DNA of 64,000 bases from Emticicia sp. BO119 (GCF_013912375.1 NZ_JACETV010000005.1:124001-188000), one strand, 5' to 3'; shown: positions 19,085 to 28,262, numbered from the stretch's first letter. Made by a program: numbers and translations. Notes: generated by a model not told the origin, from the sequence alone.

Positions 19085-19122
19085 TTAACCTTAATTAACA
19101 TTATTTCCATAATGATTAACCT
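19085..19122 (+). promoter_or_regulatory. Tandem TTAAC operator upstream of the GLPGLI gene
   Basis: A 23-base segment (19085-19107) begins TTAACCTTAATTAAC and, after 8 bases, is followed by TTAACCT at 19116-19122. The TTAAC units start at offsets 0, 10 and 31, that is one and three helical turns, as in binding sites of OmpR/PhoB-type dimers. The same 23 bases, the same 8-base gap and the same TTAACCT occur at 44842-44879 before another gene. It replaces the -33 element of the promoter, as expected for an activator site. Confidence 0.7.
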
Positions 19123-19142
19123 CCTCGCTACGGGCAGAACTC

Positions 19143-19150
19143 TACTTTTG
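19143..19150 (+). promoter_or_regulatory. -7 box TACTTTTG of the GLPGLI gene
   Basis: Exact TAnnTTTG match, 20 bases after the last TTAACCT unit and 26 bases before ATG 19177. Confidence 0.65.
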
Positions 19151-19176
19151 CTGGAAACATTTCAAACCAGCATCCG

Positions 19177-19917
19177 ATGAAAAAGTTATTTTTATTTATC
19201 GCTTTAGTTATCAGCCAGTTAGCAATAGCACAAGTTCAGGAAGGCATAATAGAATATGAGTTCAAAGTAAATATGCACAAAGGCCTGGGCAAAGACCAGG
19301 AAAACATGAAAAGCATGATTCCTGAGTTCAGAACGAGTAAAAACCGCTTGTATTTTACCCCTACCGAATCATTTTATACCAATATTGAAGAAGACCCCGA
19401 AGATGTGAATACTACTGCCGGTGGAGCCAATGTTCAGATGCGTTTCACACGTCCGCAATTAGATTTATATCGTAATTTTGAGACATCAAAGTTTGTTACT
19501 CTCACCGACTTTGCCGGCAAGAAATTCCGTATTGAAGATTCGCTGACAACCAACCCTTGGAAATTTGTTGACGAAACCAGAAAAATAGCAGGTTATGATT
19601 GCAAAAAGGCTACTTTTTATAATGAAGATGCCAAACAGGAAGTAGTTGCTTGGTACACCGAAGCCTTGATCAGCCCAGCCGGACCCCAGAATTTCTACGG
19701 CTTACCAGGTTTAATTCTTCAGGCAGACCTGAACGATGGCACAACCATGATTACAGCCTCTAAAATAGAATTGAAGAAACTCACCAATGAAATAAAGGTG
19801 CCTTCTGGCGGAAAAAAAGTATCTGCCAAAGAATTTAAGAAAATTCGCGACGACTACATGAAAGAAATGGGAATACAAGGTGGTTCAGGACCAAGAATTA
19901 TGATTCGGACAAACTAA
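19177..19917 (+). CDS. GLPGLI family exported protein
   Basis: A 246-aa protein with signal peptide MKKLFLFIALVISQLAIAQ. The family signature FYGLPGLILQA is present near residue 175, preceded by IAGYDCKKATFY and VVAWYTEALISPAGP. The family is restricted to Bacteroidota and its function is unknown, but the genes are often linked to TonB-receptor-like outer-membrane proteins. Here the partner-like barrel gene is 25 kb away at 44932, yet it shares the same upstream operator and promoter layout. The gene is divergent from the RprXY-like pair and ends at a strong terminator. Confidence 0.93.
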   Translation: MKKLFLFIALVISQLAIAQVQEGIIEYEFKVNMHKGLGKDQENMKSMIPEFRTSKNRLYFTPTESFYTNIEEDPEDVNTTAGGANVQMRFTRPQLDLYRNFETSKFVTLTDFAGKKFRIEDSLTTNPWKFVDETRKIAGYDCKKATFYNEDAKQEVVAWYTEALISPAGPQNFYGLPGLILQADLNDGTTMITASKIELKKLTNEIKVPSGGKKVSAKEFKKIRDDYMKEMGIQGGSGPRIMIRTN

Positions 19918-19957
19918 CAAGAAAAGTTTTTTCTCATGGGCTAAATCTGCTCTAAGG

Positions 19958-20001
19958 GGCTGTCTCTAAAGTAAACCAAGTAAATTACTTTTGAGACAGC
20001 C
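19958..20001 (+). terminator. Rho-independent terminator after the GLPGLI gene
   Basis: A 17-bp stem (one mismatch) formed by 19958-19974 and 19985-20001, with a 10-base loop and TTTTT following on the plus strand. The convergent nhaD gene ends 40 bases further on. The outer sequence GGCTGTCTC/GAGACAGCC resembles insertion-sequence ends, but nothing lies between the arms. Confidence 0.85.
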
Positions 20002-20040
20002 TTTTTATAGTCCTGCTCCAGAAGAAGTGAGGTTTGATTC

Positions 20041-21315
20041 TCAGGTGTGCAACAACAATTGTTGCCCGATAAAAACAAATATACCTGCTATAAAGCCCAT
20101 AAGAGCCAGCCAGCTGATGCGCTTCAGATACCACATAAAATCTATGTTTTCGATACCCATTACTGCTACCCCGGCCGCCGAGCCGATAATGATCGTGCTA
20201 CCGCCTGTTCCCGTAGTAAGTGCCAGAAACTCCCAGAAACGATGATCCTGAGGAAAAGTATTGAAATCATACATACCCTGCGCTGCCGCTACTAAGGGTA
20301 CGTTATCTACTATAGCCGACAACAAGCCTAACGTTGTACCTATCAGATAATCGTTTTTGAGATTATTATCTAAAAAAGCGGCAAAGGTTTTCAGCATTCC
20401 AAACGATTCTAAAGCCGCTACGGCCAACAAAATACCCAGAAAAAACAAAATACTGGGCGTATCTATTTTCTGTAAAGCTGTAGCCACACTCAGCTTCTTT
20501 TTCTCATGATACTGCTTATCGGCATGAATCCAGGTTGTAATAACCCAGATAACACTTAATGCTAACAGCATACCCATAAATGGCGGCATATGTGTAGTGG
20601 TTTTAAAAACAGGCACAAAAACCAATAAACCAACCCCTATCAGCAGAATAAAATTGCTTTCTTTAGAAGGCTTATCTCTTTTATCCGATGGTTTTTGGAT
20701 TTTCTTCCCCTTAAATTTTTTGGTGAGTATCAGAAGCGGAACACCACATACAGCCAGACTCGCCAGAAATGTTTTTGCCATAATATTGAGTGCCGTAAGC
20801 TGCCCCCCGATCCAGAGCATGGTGGTGGTTACATCGCCCAGCGGCGACCACGCCCCCCCCGCATTCGCAGCAATTACAATCATGCCGGCAAACCAGAGCT
20901 TGTCTTCTTTATCATTAAGGATTCTGGCACAAAGAGAGGTCATGACAATAGAAGTAGTCAGGTTATCTAATAAGGCAGAAATAAAAAAAGTAAGAACAGA
21001 AACAATTACTAATAAAGTACCTTTATCTGTCGTTTTTATTTTTTGCGTGATAATCTCAAAACCATTATGTGAGTCTATCATTTCAACGATAGTCATTGCC
21101 CCCAGTAAAAAAAACAGAATAGAGGCTATATCGCCCAAATGGTGCATCAGTTGTTCGGTGGCTTCATCAGGAGTATGTGCCTCAAAGAAATAAATTAACC
21201 AGCATAATACCCCTGTCATCAGAGCTGACGCAGCTTTATTAACGCCCAGTGGATGTTCAAAAGCAATAGCAAGATACCCTAATACGAAAAAAAATACCAA
21301 TAATATAGCAAGCAT
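20041..21315 (-). CDS. nhaD: Na+/H+ antiporter NhaD
   Basis: A 424-aa membrane protein with about 11-12 TM helices. It carries NhaD-family signatures: LFFLLGAMTIVEMIDSHNGF, FFISALLDNLTTSIVMTSL (DNLTT with an intramembrane aspartate), AANAGGAWSPLGDVTTTMLW, SAIVDNVPLVAAAQGMY and TGTGGSTIIIGSAAGVAVMG. It exchanges Na+ (or Li+) for protons at alkaline pH or high salt. It is divergent from the glycosyltransferase-HAD gene at 21685 with about 370 bases between, which hints at joint osmotic or sodium control. Confidence 0.93.
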   Translation of the reverse strand: MLAILLVFFFVLGYLAIAFEHPLGVNKAASALMTGVLCWLIYFFEAHTPDEATEQLMHHLGDIASILFFLLGAMTIVEMIDSHNGFEIITQKIKTTDKGTLLVIVSVLTFFISALLDNLTTSIVMTSLCARILNDKEDKLWFAGMIVIAANAGGAWSPLGDVTTTMLWIGGQLTALNIMAKTFLASLAVCGVPLLILTKKFKGKKIQKPSDKRDKPSKESNFILLIGVGLLVFVPVFKTTTHMPPFMGMLLALSVIWVITTWIHADKQYHEKKKLSVATALQKIDTPSILFFLGILLAVAALESFGMLKTFAAFLDNNLKNDYLIGTTLGLLSAIVDNVPLVAAAQGMYDFNTFPQDHRFWEFLALTTGTGGSTIIIGSAAGVAVMGIENIDFMWYLKRISWLALMGFIAGIFVFIGQQLLLHT

Positions 21316-21548
21316 AAAAGTCTTTGGAAAATGTAGAACAATTTAAGGAATGTAGAGAGCCGAAACCTGAAAGGAGGTGGCATTAATTTGACGGCAAATT
21401 TACAGAAAATGCCAAAGATTTCTTTAATATCCTGTTGCTATTAAGGAAAAATTAATTTTTTTTATTTAACCCATAAAAATTCACCTCCTGAAAAAATGTA
21501 CAATTCCTTTATTATCAATGTCATATCGTTAAACAACTCTGCCCGTAA

Positions 21549-21640
21549 CTTAGTTCTAAGCAATACAGGAAACAGAGGTTCTGCGCAGATAGTAAGAACC
21601 ACACCGGAACTAAGCAACACTTTTCAGACGTTGTTTTTTT
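21549..21640 (+). ncRNA. Structured leader or small RNA upstream of the GT-HAD gene
   Basis: The gene-free stretch 21316-21684 holds nested inverted repeats: CTTAGTTC (21549-21556) pairs with GAACTAAG (21607-21614), and inside them GGTTCT (21577-21582) pairs with AGAACC (21595-21600). Then come CAAC...GTTG and a run of seven T at about 21634-21640. This could be an attenuating leader of the gene at 21685 or a separate short RNA. No known riboswitch class is recognised. The rest of the stretch shows nothing notable. Confidence 0.35.
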
Positions 21641-21684
21641 AATCAGTAGTATAAAATTGTTCAATCTAAAACCCGCAAAAAGCT

Positions 21685-23064
21685 ATGATTTCAGTTATTA
21701 TACCTACCTTGAATGAAGAAGAAACCATTGCAAGCGTTGTTGATTTTGCCAGAAATCAGCCCCATGTAACAGAGGTACTTGTGGTTGACGATAAGTCGCA
21801 GGATAAAACCGTTTCAAATGCCCATAAGCATGGAGCCAATGTAATAACCAGCACTAAATTGGGCAAAGGAGCCTCCATGCGCGACGGGATACAAATTGCA
21901 AAGAATGACATTCTTGTTTTCTTAGACGGAGACATAAACCCTTATCCGCATCACACCATTAAATTACTGACAGAACCTATTCTGCAAGGCGAAGTAGACT
22001 TCACGAAATCATCATTTAACCGCAACGCGGGCCGGGTAACCGAATTGGTAGCCAAACCTTTATTAAGTATATTTTTTCCTGATCTGCTTTCTTTCAGCCA
22101 GCCACTGAGTGGTATGATAGCCGGACGTAAAGATTTATTAAACCAGATTGACTTCCGTGACGATTACGGGGTAGACATCGGCATTCTGATAGATATGCAC
22201 CTGATGAATGCCCGTATGAAAGAAGTAGCTATCGGCTATCTTGAGAACAAAAGCAAACCCTGGCAGGCATTAGGAAAAATGAGTAAAGAAGTAGCCCAGA
22301 CCATTATTTCTAAGGCGGCATCAAACAATAGTTCCAACTTTAATTTTGAAGAATTAGGTACGATTACCGAGATACGTTCACAAATGGAGGTTTCCTTGGA
22401 AAGCCAGTTCAAAAAACTCAAGAAAATGATTGTTTTTGATATGGACAATACCTTACTGCTGGGCAGATTTATTGACGTTTGTGCTGAAAGGTTTCATTTC
22501 AAAAAAGAATTGATGGAGATACGCTTGCTTGAGCACGACCCCGTTATTATTACCAAAAGAGTAGCCAATCTGCTTAAAGGAAGAAGTTACGGAGAGTTGA
22601 TTCAGCTTCTGGATACAATCGAGATAGTACCTGAAACAAAAATGATTATTCAGGAATTAAAAGAGAGAGGCTACATCATAGGCATTATCTCTGATAGTTA
22701 TGACTTCGTAACCAACCATATCAAAAATAAACTGGGCATGGATTTCTCGCTCGGCAACGAGTTGGAGTTCTCTAAAGGTGTAGCCACAGGAGAGGTAAAA
22801 ATCCCTTCATACCTGTTCAATAATCCCAGGAGTGTCAATAGATTAGCTATTTGCAAAACCAATGCACTTACGGCCATTTTAGAAAGATACAATATACAGA
22901 AACAGAATTGTATTGCCATTGGCGACAGCATGAACGACCTCTGGATGATTAAAGAAGCAGGCTTAGGTATAGCCTTCTGCTCAAAAGACGACCTCGTAAA
23001 TCACCACGCTGATATTATTATTTCAGAACCATCGTTTAAAAAACTGCTCGAGGTGGCGTTGTGA
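21685..23064 (+). CDS. Glucosyl-3-phosphoglycerate synthase-like glycosyltransferase fused to a HAD phosphatase
   Basis: A 459-aa two-domain protein. Residues 1-235 are a GT-A glycosyltransferase (VIIPTLNEEETI, DGD at 81-83) with the GpgS-type block GRVTELVAKPLLSIFFPDLL...QPLSGMIAGRKDLL...DDYGVDIGILID (117-170). Residues 248-459 are a SerB-like HAD phosphatase: DMDNT at 252-256, ISDS at 335-338 and GDSMND at 413-418. GpgS forms glucosyl-3-phosphoglycerate and a phosphatase then releases glucosylglycerate, a compatible solute, so the fusion could perform both steps. The sugar donor and true product are inferred. The neighbour nhaD fits a salt-stress role. Confidence 0.85.
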   Translation: MISVIIPTLNEEETIASVVDFARNQPHVTEVLVVDDKSQDKTVSNAHKHGANVITSTKLGKGASMRDGIQIAKNDILVFLDGDINPYPHHTIKLLTEPILQGEVDFTKSSFNRNAGRVTELVAKPLLSIFFPDLLSFSQPLSGMIAGRKDLLNQIDFRDDYGVDIGILIDMHLMNARMKEVAIGYLENKSKPWQALGKMSKEVAQTIISKAASNNSSNFNFEELGTITEIRSQMEVSLESQFKKLKKMIVFDMDNTLLLGRFIDVCAERFHFKKELMEIRLLEHDPVIITKRVANLLKGRSYGELIQLLDTIEIVPETKMIIQELKERGYIIGIISDSYDFVTNHIKNKLGMDFSLGNELEFSKGVATGEVKIPSYLFNNPRSVNRLAICKTNALTAILERYNIQKQNCIAIGDSMNDLWMIKEAGLGIAFCSKDDLVNHHADIIISEPSFKKLLEVAL

Positions 23065-23073
23065 AATAATTGG

Positions 23074-23220
23074 TGGCGCGAACGTCAGGCTCGCGGTTGG
23101 TTTTTAAAAGAGAAATTTAATTTTCTTTTTAGAGATACTTCATGAACTGTAATAAAGCCTTTTTTCTTTATATAATTACTAAAATCGCCTCTACTAACCA
23201 CCAACGGGACGTTTGCGCCA
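23074..23220. repeat. 147-bp element bounded by 13-bp inverted repeats (MITE-like)
   Basis: TGGCGCGAACGTC (23074-23086) and GACGTTTGCGCCA (23208-23220) are inverted copies with one mismatch. A second, looser pair lies just inside (GGTTGG and CCAACG/CCACC). The interior is AT-rich and non-coding. It sits between the GT-HAD gene and the promoter of the next operon. A small non-autonomous element or a large hairpin are both possible. Confidence 0.5.
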
Positions 23221-23252
23221 TAAAAGCACCCCAACATTTCACATAAAATTCG

Positions 23253-23260
23253 TACTTTTG
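23253..23260 (+). promoter_or_regulatory. -7 box TACTTTTG for the RNA-binding protein/helicase operon
   Basis: Exact TAnnTTTG match 26 bases before ATG 23286; no clear -33 TTG is seen. Confidence 0.55.
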
Positions 23261-23285
23261 TGACTCAATCAGACCAAACAAGGCA

Positions 23286-23636
23286 ATGGATATTTTTGTG
23301 GGGAGCATTCCTTTCAAATTAAAAGAAAAAGATTTAAGAGCCTTATTCGAGAAATACGGTGAGGTAACCTCCGTAAAAATAGTAAAAGATAAGGTAACAC
23401 GGCAAAACAAAGGTTTTGGCTTTGTAGATATGCCCGACGAAGATGCCGTGCGTAACGCCATACTCGACCTGAACGGCACCGAACTGATGGGCCGTACGAT
23501 AGAGGTGGGTATTTCAGAAAAGAAAGAAGACCCCAAACCTAAACTCAGCACAAATTTTAGAATTAATCATTTAGGAAAACCTTCGGGAAATTTCAGAGGC
23601 ATTGGAAAAGGCTATGATAAACGCAAAAAGAAATGA
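23286..23636 (+). CDS. RRM-type RNA-binding protein
   Basis: A 116-aa protein with one RNA recognition motif at about 1-78: RNP2 IFVGSI (3-8) and RNP1 KGFGFVDM (about 42-49). A short basic tail ([16 protein letters not shown]) follows. Such proteins act in bacteria as RNA chaperones, often in the cold. Its stop overlaps the helicase start by four bases (ATGA), so the two proteins are made from one message and probably act on the same RNAs. Confidence 0.93.
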   Translation: MDIFVGSIPFKLKEKDLRALFEKYGEVTSVKIVKDKVTRQNKGFGFVDMPDEDAVRNAILDLNGTELMGRTIEVGISEKKEDPKPKLSTNFRINHLGKPSGNFRGIGKGYDKRKKK

Positions 23637-24877
23637 AATTTGACGACTACCGGATTGCACCCGAAATCAAACAGAATTTAGAAAGATTAGGCTTTAAAAG
23701 GCCAACAGATATTCAGTATAAATCTATCACCCCTATTCTGCGTGGCGAAGATGTATTGGCTATTGCCCAGACAGGCACTGGTAAAACCGCCGCCTTTGCC
23801 ATTCCGGTGCTACACCTGATTAATGATACTAAAAAGAGTTCAAGGGCAGATGCCATTCGCTGTGTGGTGATGGTCCCAACACGCGAACTCGCCATTCAGA
23901 TAACAGAGGTTTTTCAGAAATTAGGACAAGGCACAAAAGTAAAGACCTTTTCACTCTTCGGAGGAGTAGAACAAGACCCTCAGATTCTGAAATTAGAACA
24001 AGGCATTGATGTGCTGGTATCTACTCCCGGCCGGATGTTCGATTTAGTCAGCCAGGGGCATCTGAAACTTAACCATGTAGAAATTCTGATATTAGACGAA
24101 GCCGACCATATGCTTGATCTGGGCTTTATTAAAGATATTCAGGATTTAATCAGGTTTCTTCCACGCAAACGCCAGACATTGTTTTTCTCGGCCACTATCA
24201 ACGAAACTATCAAGAAATTAGCCTATTCTCTGGTACATAATGCTATCAGAATCCAGATTTCACCCAACGATAAAGTTGCCCGCAATATCCAGCACGCCGT
24301 GATATATGTAGAAATGGACGACAAACGCTTTTTTCTGGAAAGATTGGTAAACGAACACCCCGATAGCAAAATTCTGGTTTTTGTGCGTACCAAAGTACGC
24401 GCCGAGCGCGTAAAAGCAGCTATGGATCGTGTAGGTATAACCGCCGAAACCCTGCACGGCGACAAAGAACAACAAGACCGGCTACAGGTATTGAACCGGT
24501 TCAGAAAAGCGGAAGTCAAGCTATTAATTGCAACAGATGTAAGTGCCAGGGGCATTGATATTGCCAATGTAGACTACGTTGTCAACTACGATTTACCCGA
24601 TGTGCCCGAAAACTACGTACACCGCGTTGGCCGCACTGGTAGGGGTACTCAAAAAGGCAATGCTATTTCGTTTTGCAGCACCGAAGAAAAACCGGTTTTA
24701 GCCGAGATAGAGGCATTCCTGACCAAGCCTGTTCAGGTAATGGAGCTTGATAAAATGGAGTATGCTGCCACTATCGACTTCTCTAAAGATACAACCAGCT
24801 CCGATTTAAAAGCTTTACTGAAAGAAGCCGAACAATTTGAAGAAATGAAACGAAAGAAAAGCAAAGGCAAAAAATGA
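23633..24877 (+). CDS. DEAD-box RNA helicase (RhlE-like)
   Basis: 414 aa with all core helicase motifs: Q motif (GFKRPTDIQ), motif I GTGKT at 48-52, PTREL, GG, TPGR, DEAD at 155-158, SAT, a [10 protein letters not shown] region, [11 protein letters not shown] and HRVGRTGR. The short basic tail ends KRKKSKGKK. It unwinds RNA duplexes in ribosome assembly or mRNA decay. It is translationally coupled on both sides (4-nt overlaps) to the RRM protein and the VF530 protein. Confidence 0.95.
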   Translation: MKFDDYRIAPEIKQNLERLGFKRPTDIQYKSITPILRGEDVLAIAQTGTGKTAAFAIPVLHLINDTKKSSRADAIRCVVMVPTRELAIQITEVFQKLGQGTKVKTFSLFGGVEQDPQILKLEQGIDVLVSTPGRMFDLVSQGHLKLNHVEILILDEADHMLDLGFIKDIQDLIRFLPRKRQTLFFSATINETIKKLAYSLVHNAIRIQISPNDKVARNIQHAVIYVEMDDKRFFLERLVNEHPDSKILVFVRTKVRAERVKAAMDRVGITAETLHGDKEQQDRLQVLNRFRKAEVKLLIATDVSARGIDIANVDYVVNYDLPDVPENYVHRVGRTGRGTQKGNAISFCSTEEKPVLAEIEAFLTKPVQVMELDKMEYAATIDFSKDTTSSDLKALLKEAEQFEEMKRKKSKGKK

Positions 24878-25104
24878 GTCAGCAACAACCCAATAACCCG
24901 CTGCATGGCAAAACCCTCGAAATGATTCTCAATGAACTGGTGGCTTATCATGGCTGGGAACAGATGGAGTACCATGTCCGTATCAATTGTTTTGCGAATA
25001 ATCCGAGCATTAAATCAAGCCTTACTTTTCTGCGCAGAACCCCCTGGGCCCGAAAAAAAGTTGAGGATCTGTACATCAGGATGCTCCATGACCTGAAAGA
25101 TTGA
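24874..25104 (+). CDS. VF530 family (DUF2132) protein
   Basis: A 76-aa protein containing [21 protein letters not shown] and [25 protein letters not shown], the hallmark of the VF530 family, a small helical fold reported to bind DNA. It overlaps the helicase stop by four bases. Its place in an RNA chaperone/helicase operon makes a nucleic-acid role likely, and RNA binding is possible. Confidence 0.9.
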   Translation: MSQQQPNNPLHGKTLEMILNELVAYHGWEQMEYHVRINCFANNPSIKSSLTFLRRTPWARKKVEDLYIRMLHDLKD

Positions 25105-25162
25105 CTCCAGATATATAACGCAACTATAAATATAATTGTCACGCTTATCAGGCAAGTATTAT

Positions 25163-26011
25163 CTAATCAGTTTTATAAAACGCATGCAAGGCTCTGCTAA
25201 AGGTTATCATCGCTACATCCATGTGCTCTAAATCATTATAAACCGTGTAGTGCATATTCAGCCCATCTACCCTTGAAAGCTCATCAGCCATTTTTTTTGC
25301 GGGATTAATATTCCACTTCGGGTCTTCCAAACCTCCCACAGTCATATATACGTTCAACGGATTTCCCGTTTTTCTGTTTTGAAGTTTTTCAGATAATTGA
25401 CTCAGATAAAAATTATTGTACCATAACGAAGGGCTTGCAGAGGCGATATTCCTAAAAGTAGTCTGGTTGTTTTCGGCCTGATTCAATAAAGCATATAGAC
25501 TGAAATAGCCCCCAAACGAATGTCCCATCAATGAACGGTTGCTTGTATCTGTACGGAAACCGGCATCAATATGTGGTATGAGCTGGCTGACAACGAAATT
25601 ATTGAAGTTTTTACCACCACCTACGGCTTTCATTTCGTCAGACGGAATAGAAGCCGGATACAGGTAGTCACGTTCACGCAAAGAATCCATAGCAGTAAAA
25701 GATTTATAACCTATACCCACCAGAATTACTGGTGGTAATAAGCCTGCAATTGTGTATTGTTTTACCACCTCTGCCAGCATCGGAAAATAGAAATTAGCAT
25801 CTACTATATAAACCGTCGGATACTTCCTCTCTGGTTTTTCATTATACTGGTCCGGCAACTGAACCTTGATATAAAAAGAGTCTTTGACTGCTTCTGAATA
25901 GAGTTTTATTTCTTTATCAAGCCTTTGAATGGGTTCAGTATTTTTTGTACTTACCGAAGCACAGGCAGCTGCAATCATGGCAATTAATACTATAAAAAAT
26001 AATTTTTGCAT
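25163..26011 (-). CDS. Lipoprotein alpha/beta-hydrolase (esterase D/IroE-like)
   Basis: A 282-aa putative lipoprotein: the signal peptide ends IAAAC (Cys17). The hydrolase domain belongs to the putative esterase family (PTVYIVDANFYFPMLAEVV..., PPVILVGIGY), with nucleophile elbow GHSFGG (Ser165), a later acidic residue in GGLEDPKWN and a histidine in DLEHMDV. Relatives hydrolyse siderophore esters or S-formylglutathione; the substrate here is unknown. It is last in a minus-strand run that begins with an ECF sigma gene. Confidence 0.88.
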   Translation of the reverse strand: MQKLFFIVLIAMIAAACASVSTKNTEPIQRLDKEIKLYSEAVKDSFYIKVQLPDQYNEKPERKYPTVYIVDANFYFPMLAEVVKQYTIAGLLPPVILVGIGYKSFTAMDSLRERDYLYPASIPSDEMKAVGGGKNFNNFVVSQLIPHIDAGFRTDTSNRSLMGHSFGGYFSLYALLNQAENNQTTFRNIASASPSLWYNNFYLSQLSEKLQNRKTGNPLNVYMTVGGLEDPKWNINPAKKMADELSRVDGLNMHYTVYNDLEHMDVAMITFSRALHAFYKTD

Positions 26012-26043
26012 AAGTCTGCTTATTAAAAGTTATGATCAGGTAA

Positions 26044-27030
26044 TTATCTTTTATTGACAATAATTATTTTTCCGTTTACCCACGGCTTACCGTCCAGATA
26101 AAAGTTCATTCCTGTTTGAGACTGAATATCAACCAGACTATTTCTGATTTCAATTGAACGCAAGCCGATATTTTTTCTCAATTCATTAACCTTGGGTAAT
26201 TCCTGTTCTGTAAGGGTATTCAGATAACCATAAGCAGCTTGCTGACGGTTAGATTTCACTACTACATACCAGTCTTCTATAATTGCATAATCATCAGGCG
26301 CCATTTCTCCTCTTTGTATCGCTGCCAATAACCGTGGTTTCAGAGTCGGATATAGCGTATCTCTTCTTGCATATTCACTTGAAATAGAGTTATGATGCAC
26401 AAGAATTGTAGACATCCATAGCGTATTACCGATGAGTTTTTCACCAGGGTATCCGTACTCCTCTAAGATTTCATTCAGCCTTTTTATCTGCTTTTCATTA
26501 TTAGGCTTAAACTTTTTTATGGCATAACGTTCTTTTGCCTTTTGCCCGATTCTTAGATAATACGGCAAGTCAAGCCACTGGTCTCTTTTAAGCATTTCAT
26601 GAACCTCAGCTCTTAGTTTCAGGTTAATCCGGTTTTTATATCTGCTTCTGAGTGAGCCATATTCAGATTTTATCATTTCCCATCCTTTCATTTTTTGCAA
26701 GGGTCTAAGAAATTCATTTTTTCTGATATTTTTTAATGTCCAGCCAACTGAAATCCCTCTCCTCATTAAGTCAAATGCTTTGGTTTCATCTTGTATCAAA
26801 AAAGCCAGTTGTGCAGCCACTTTATAATCTCTTAAAAAAATATACTCATAAGAGTCAAAGACTTTCTCAAATGCCACAAGTGCCTCAGTATATTTTCCAT
26901 TGATTATAAGCTTTTCAGCCTTTATAATATCCTGATGATACTTCAGGTAGTCTGGCTGCTTCTGGGCTGCTAACCCGAATCCAACACAAAAGTTAATTAT
27001 TATAGTAACAATAAGTCTTATCCTGTTCAT
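26044..27030 (-). CDS. Exported protein with DUF6624-like domain
   Basis: 328 aa from ATG 27030. The frame is open to 27060, but the signal peptide MNRIRLIVTIIINFCVGFGLAAQ starts at 27030. A TPR-like helix pair (INGKYTEALVAFEKVFDSYEY) follows. The C-terminal half has EMLKRDQW, EEYGYPGEKLIGNTLW, ILVHHNS and IQRGEMAPDDYAIIEDW, the pattern of DUF6624, a family of unknown function. It lies between an outer-membrane-like protein and a lipoprotein hydrolase on one strand, so a periplasmic role is likely. Confidence 0.72.
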   Translation of the reverse strand: MNRIRLIVTIIINFCVGFGLAAQKQPDYLKYHQDIIKAEKLIINGKYTEALVAFEKVFDSYEYIFLRDYKVAAQLAFLIQDETKAFDLMRRGISVGWTLKNIRKNEFLRPLQKMKGWEMIKSEYGSLRSRYKNRINLKLRAEVHEMLKRDQWLDLPYYLRIGQKAKERYAIKKFKPNNEKQIKRLNEILEEYGYPGEKLIGNTLWMSTILVHHNSISSEYARRDTLYPTLKPRLLAAIQRGEMAPDDYAIIEDWYVVVKSNRQQAAYGYLNTLTEQELPKVNELRKNIGLRSIEIRNSLVDIQSQTGMNFYLDGKPWVNGKIIIVNKR

Positions 27031-27113
27031 GATTGGTATTGTTTCAGCCGATGTCATCAATACAGTTTATATGCGTTTTTAATAGTTTGTTTAATTTGAT
27101 TAAATAAGGCAAA

Positions 27114-28262
27114 TTAAAAACCTACTGCAACACGCAAACCAACGGGCGATTGCTTGCTGAAAAGATTAATTTCGGGCTGAAGTTTAAGCCAGGGAGTAAC
27201 CTGATACCAGGCAAAAAGCTTGAGCGATTTTTCGGCATACCCCGCAAATACACCTGCCTTTAGCTCTACTTCAGTGCTCTTTATTCCTTTTTTCTTAATA
27301 AATGTCATTCCGATATAGGGCATATATTTAGTACTGAATTTAAAAGTATTATCAATTTTGCGCTCATGCGGAAAATACGCCTGTACACCAAAGGCAAAAC
27401 CTTTTTTCAGGTAATTATCAGACATTAAACTAACCGTAAGACTGGTAGAGGGCATAAGCTTGTCCTGATAAGTACCCATACCAATATCGGCGTTTATCAT
27501 CAGGTAGTCTAAGAGCGGTCCACCAACCACCGAAGACTTAATTTTCTGATTCATCACATCATTTTCTACCTTCACCATTTTCCAGGCCGCCGCACTTTTC
27601 CGCTCGTTTCTTGCTCTTTCAACCGCCTCAATAATGGTCCGGTTAATGTTTACTTCTAAAATATCCTGAATATCTTCAAGACTATTCAGGACAAACGTAA
27701 ACTGCTGATGCGGATAAGTTCTGAATACACGATTATGCGATTTTACTAATTCTGAAGTAGGCATATCCTGATAATTAACCAATACAAGGGTATCCTGTAA
27801 CAATTGTACCGATTGCACCTCCCGGTCTTGCGCTATCCGAAGTACTTCTTTCTGTGAATAATAAACAATGTCAATGAGAGGGCTACCACTTACGTACCGG
27901 TTTTTACCAAAATAAGTAATTTTTTTATTGGCATCTTTTCTGAAACTGTCTTTTACTAAAGAGTAATCTGCCCAGAAATCTCTGAGCAGGGAGTCGGCAT
28001 TAATTTTCAAATCGAAATCACTGCCATAAAAATCTATTAACAGCTGGTTTTTACTTCCGAAATCAATAGTTATTTTATTTGTGTTTTTTAGTACTTCCTC
28101 GCGATTAAATACATCGGCCCTTTTGCCGAAATTACTCAACAGAATCGGTGGACGAATACCCTCCAATACATTCATGGTATCGTATTTGGCTCTGGTCTGG
28201 CATATAGTTCCCCCGGCAATGCCCGTTAGGAGCATTGATAAAATAATGATGGTTCTTAACAT
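27114..28262 (-). CDS. Exported protein, probable outer-membrane barrel
   Basis: A 382-aa protein with signal peptide MLRTIIILSMLLTGIAGGTICQ. The last 130 residues alternate polar and hydrophobic positions with aromatic strand ends (LFAWYQVTPWLKLQPEINLF, VGLRVAVGF with terminal Phe), as in small outer-membrane beta-barrels. The middle is globular and unrecognised. It follows the sigma/anti-sigma genes by 22 bases and is probably in their operon. Confidence 0.65.
   Translation of the reverse strand: MLRTIIILSMLLTGIAGGTICQTRAKYDTMNVLEGIRPPILLSNFGKRADVFNREEVLKNTNKITIDFGSKNQLLIDFYGSDFDLKINADSLLRDFWADYSLVKDSFRKDANKKITYFGKNRYVSGSPLIDIVYYSQKEVLRIAQDREVQSVQLLQDTLVLVNYQDMPTSELVKSHNRVFRTYPHQQFTFVLNSLEDIQDILEVNINRTIIEAVERARNERKSAAAWKMVKVENDVMNQKIKSSVVGGPLLDYLMINADIGMGTYQDKLMPSTSLTVSLMSDNYLKKGFAFGVQAYFPHERKIDNTFKFSTKYMPYIGMTFIKKKGIKSTEVELKAGVFAGYAEKSLKLFAWYQVTPWLKLQPEINLFSKQSPVGLRVAVGF

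Noticed and set aside
19958-20001. Inverted repeat resembling insertion-sequence ends (GGCTGTCTC/GAGACAGCC)
   Set aside because: The arms are separated by only 10 bases and followed by a T-run after a gene, so a terminator is the simpler reading.
20597-21193. 198-codon open frame on the plus strand
   Set aside because: It is antisense to nhaD, whose family motifs are clear; the frame has no domain of its own.
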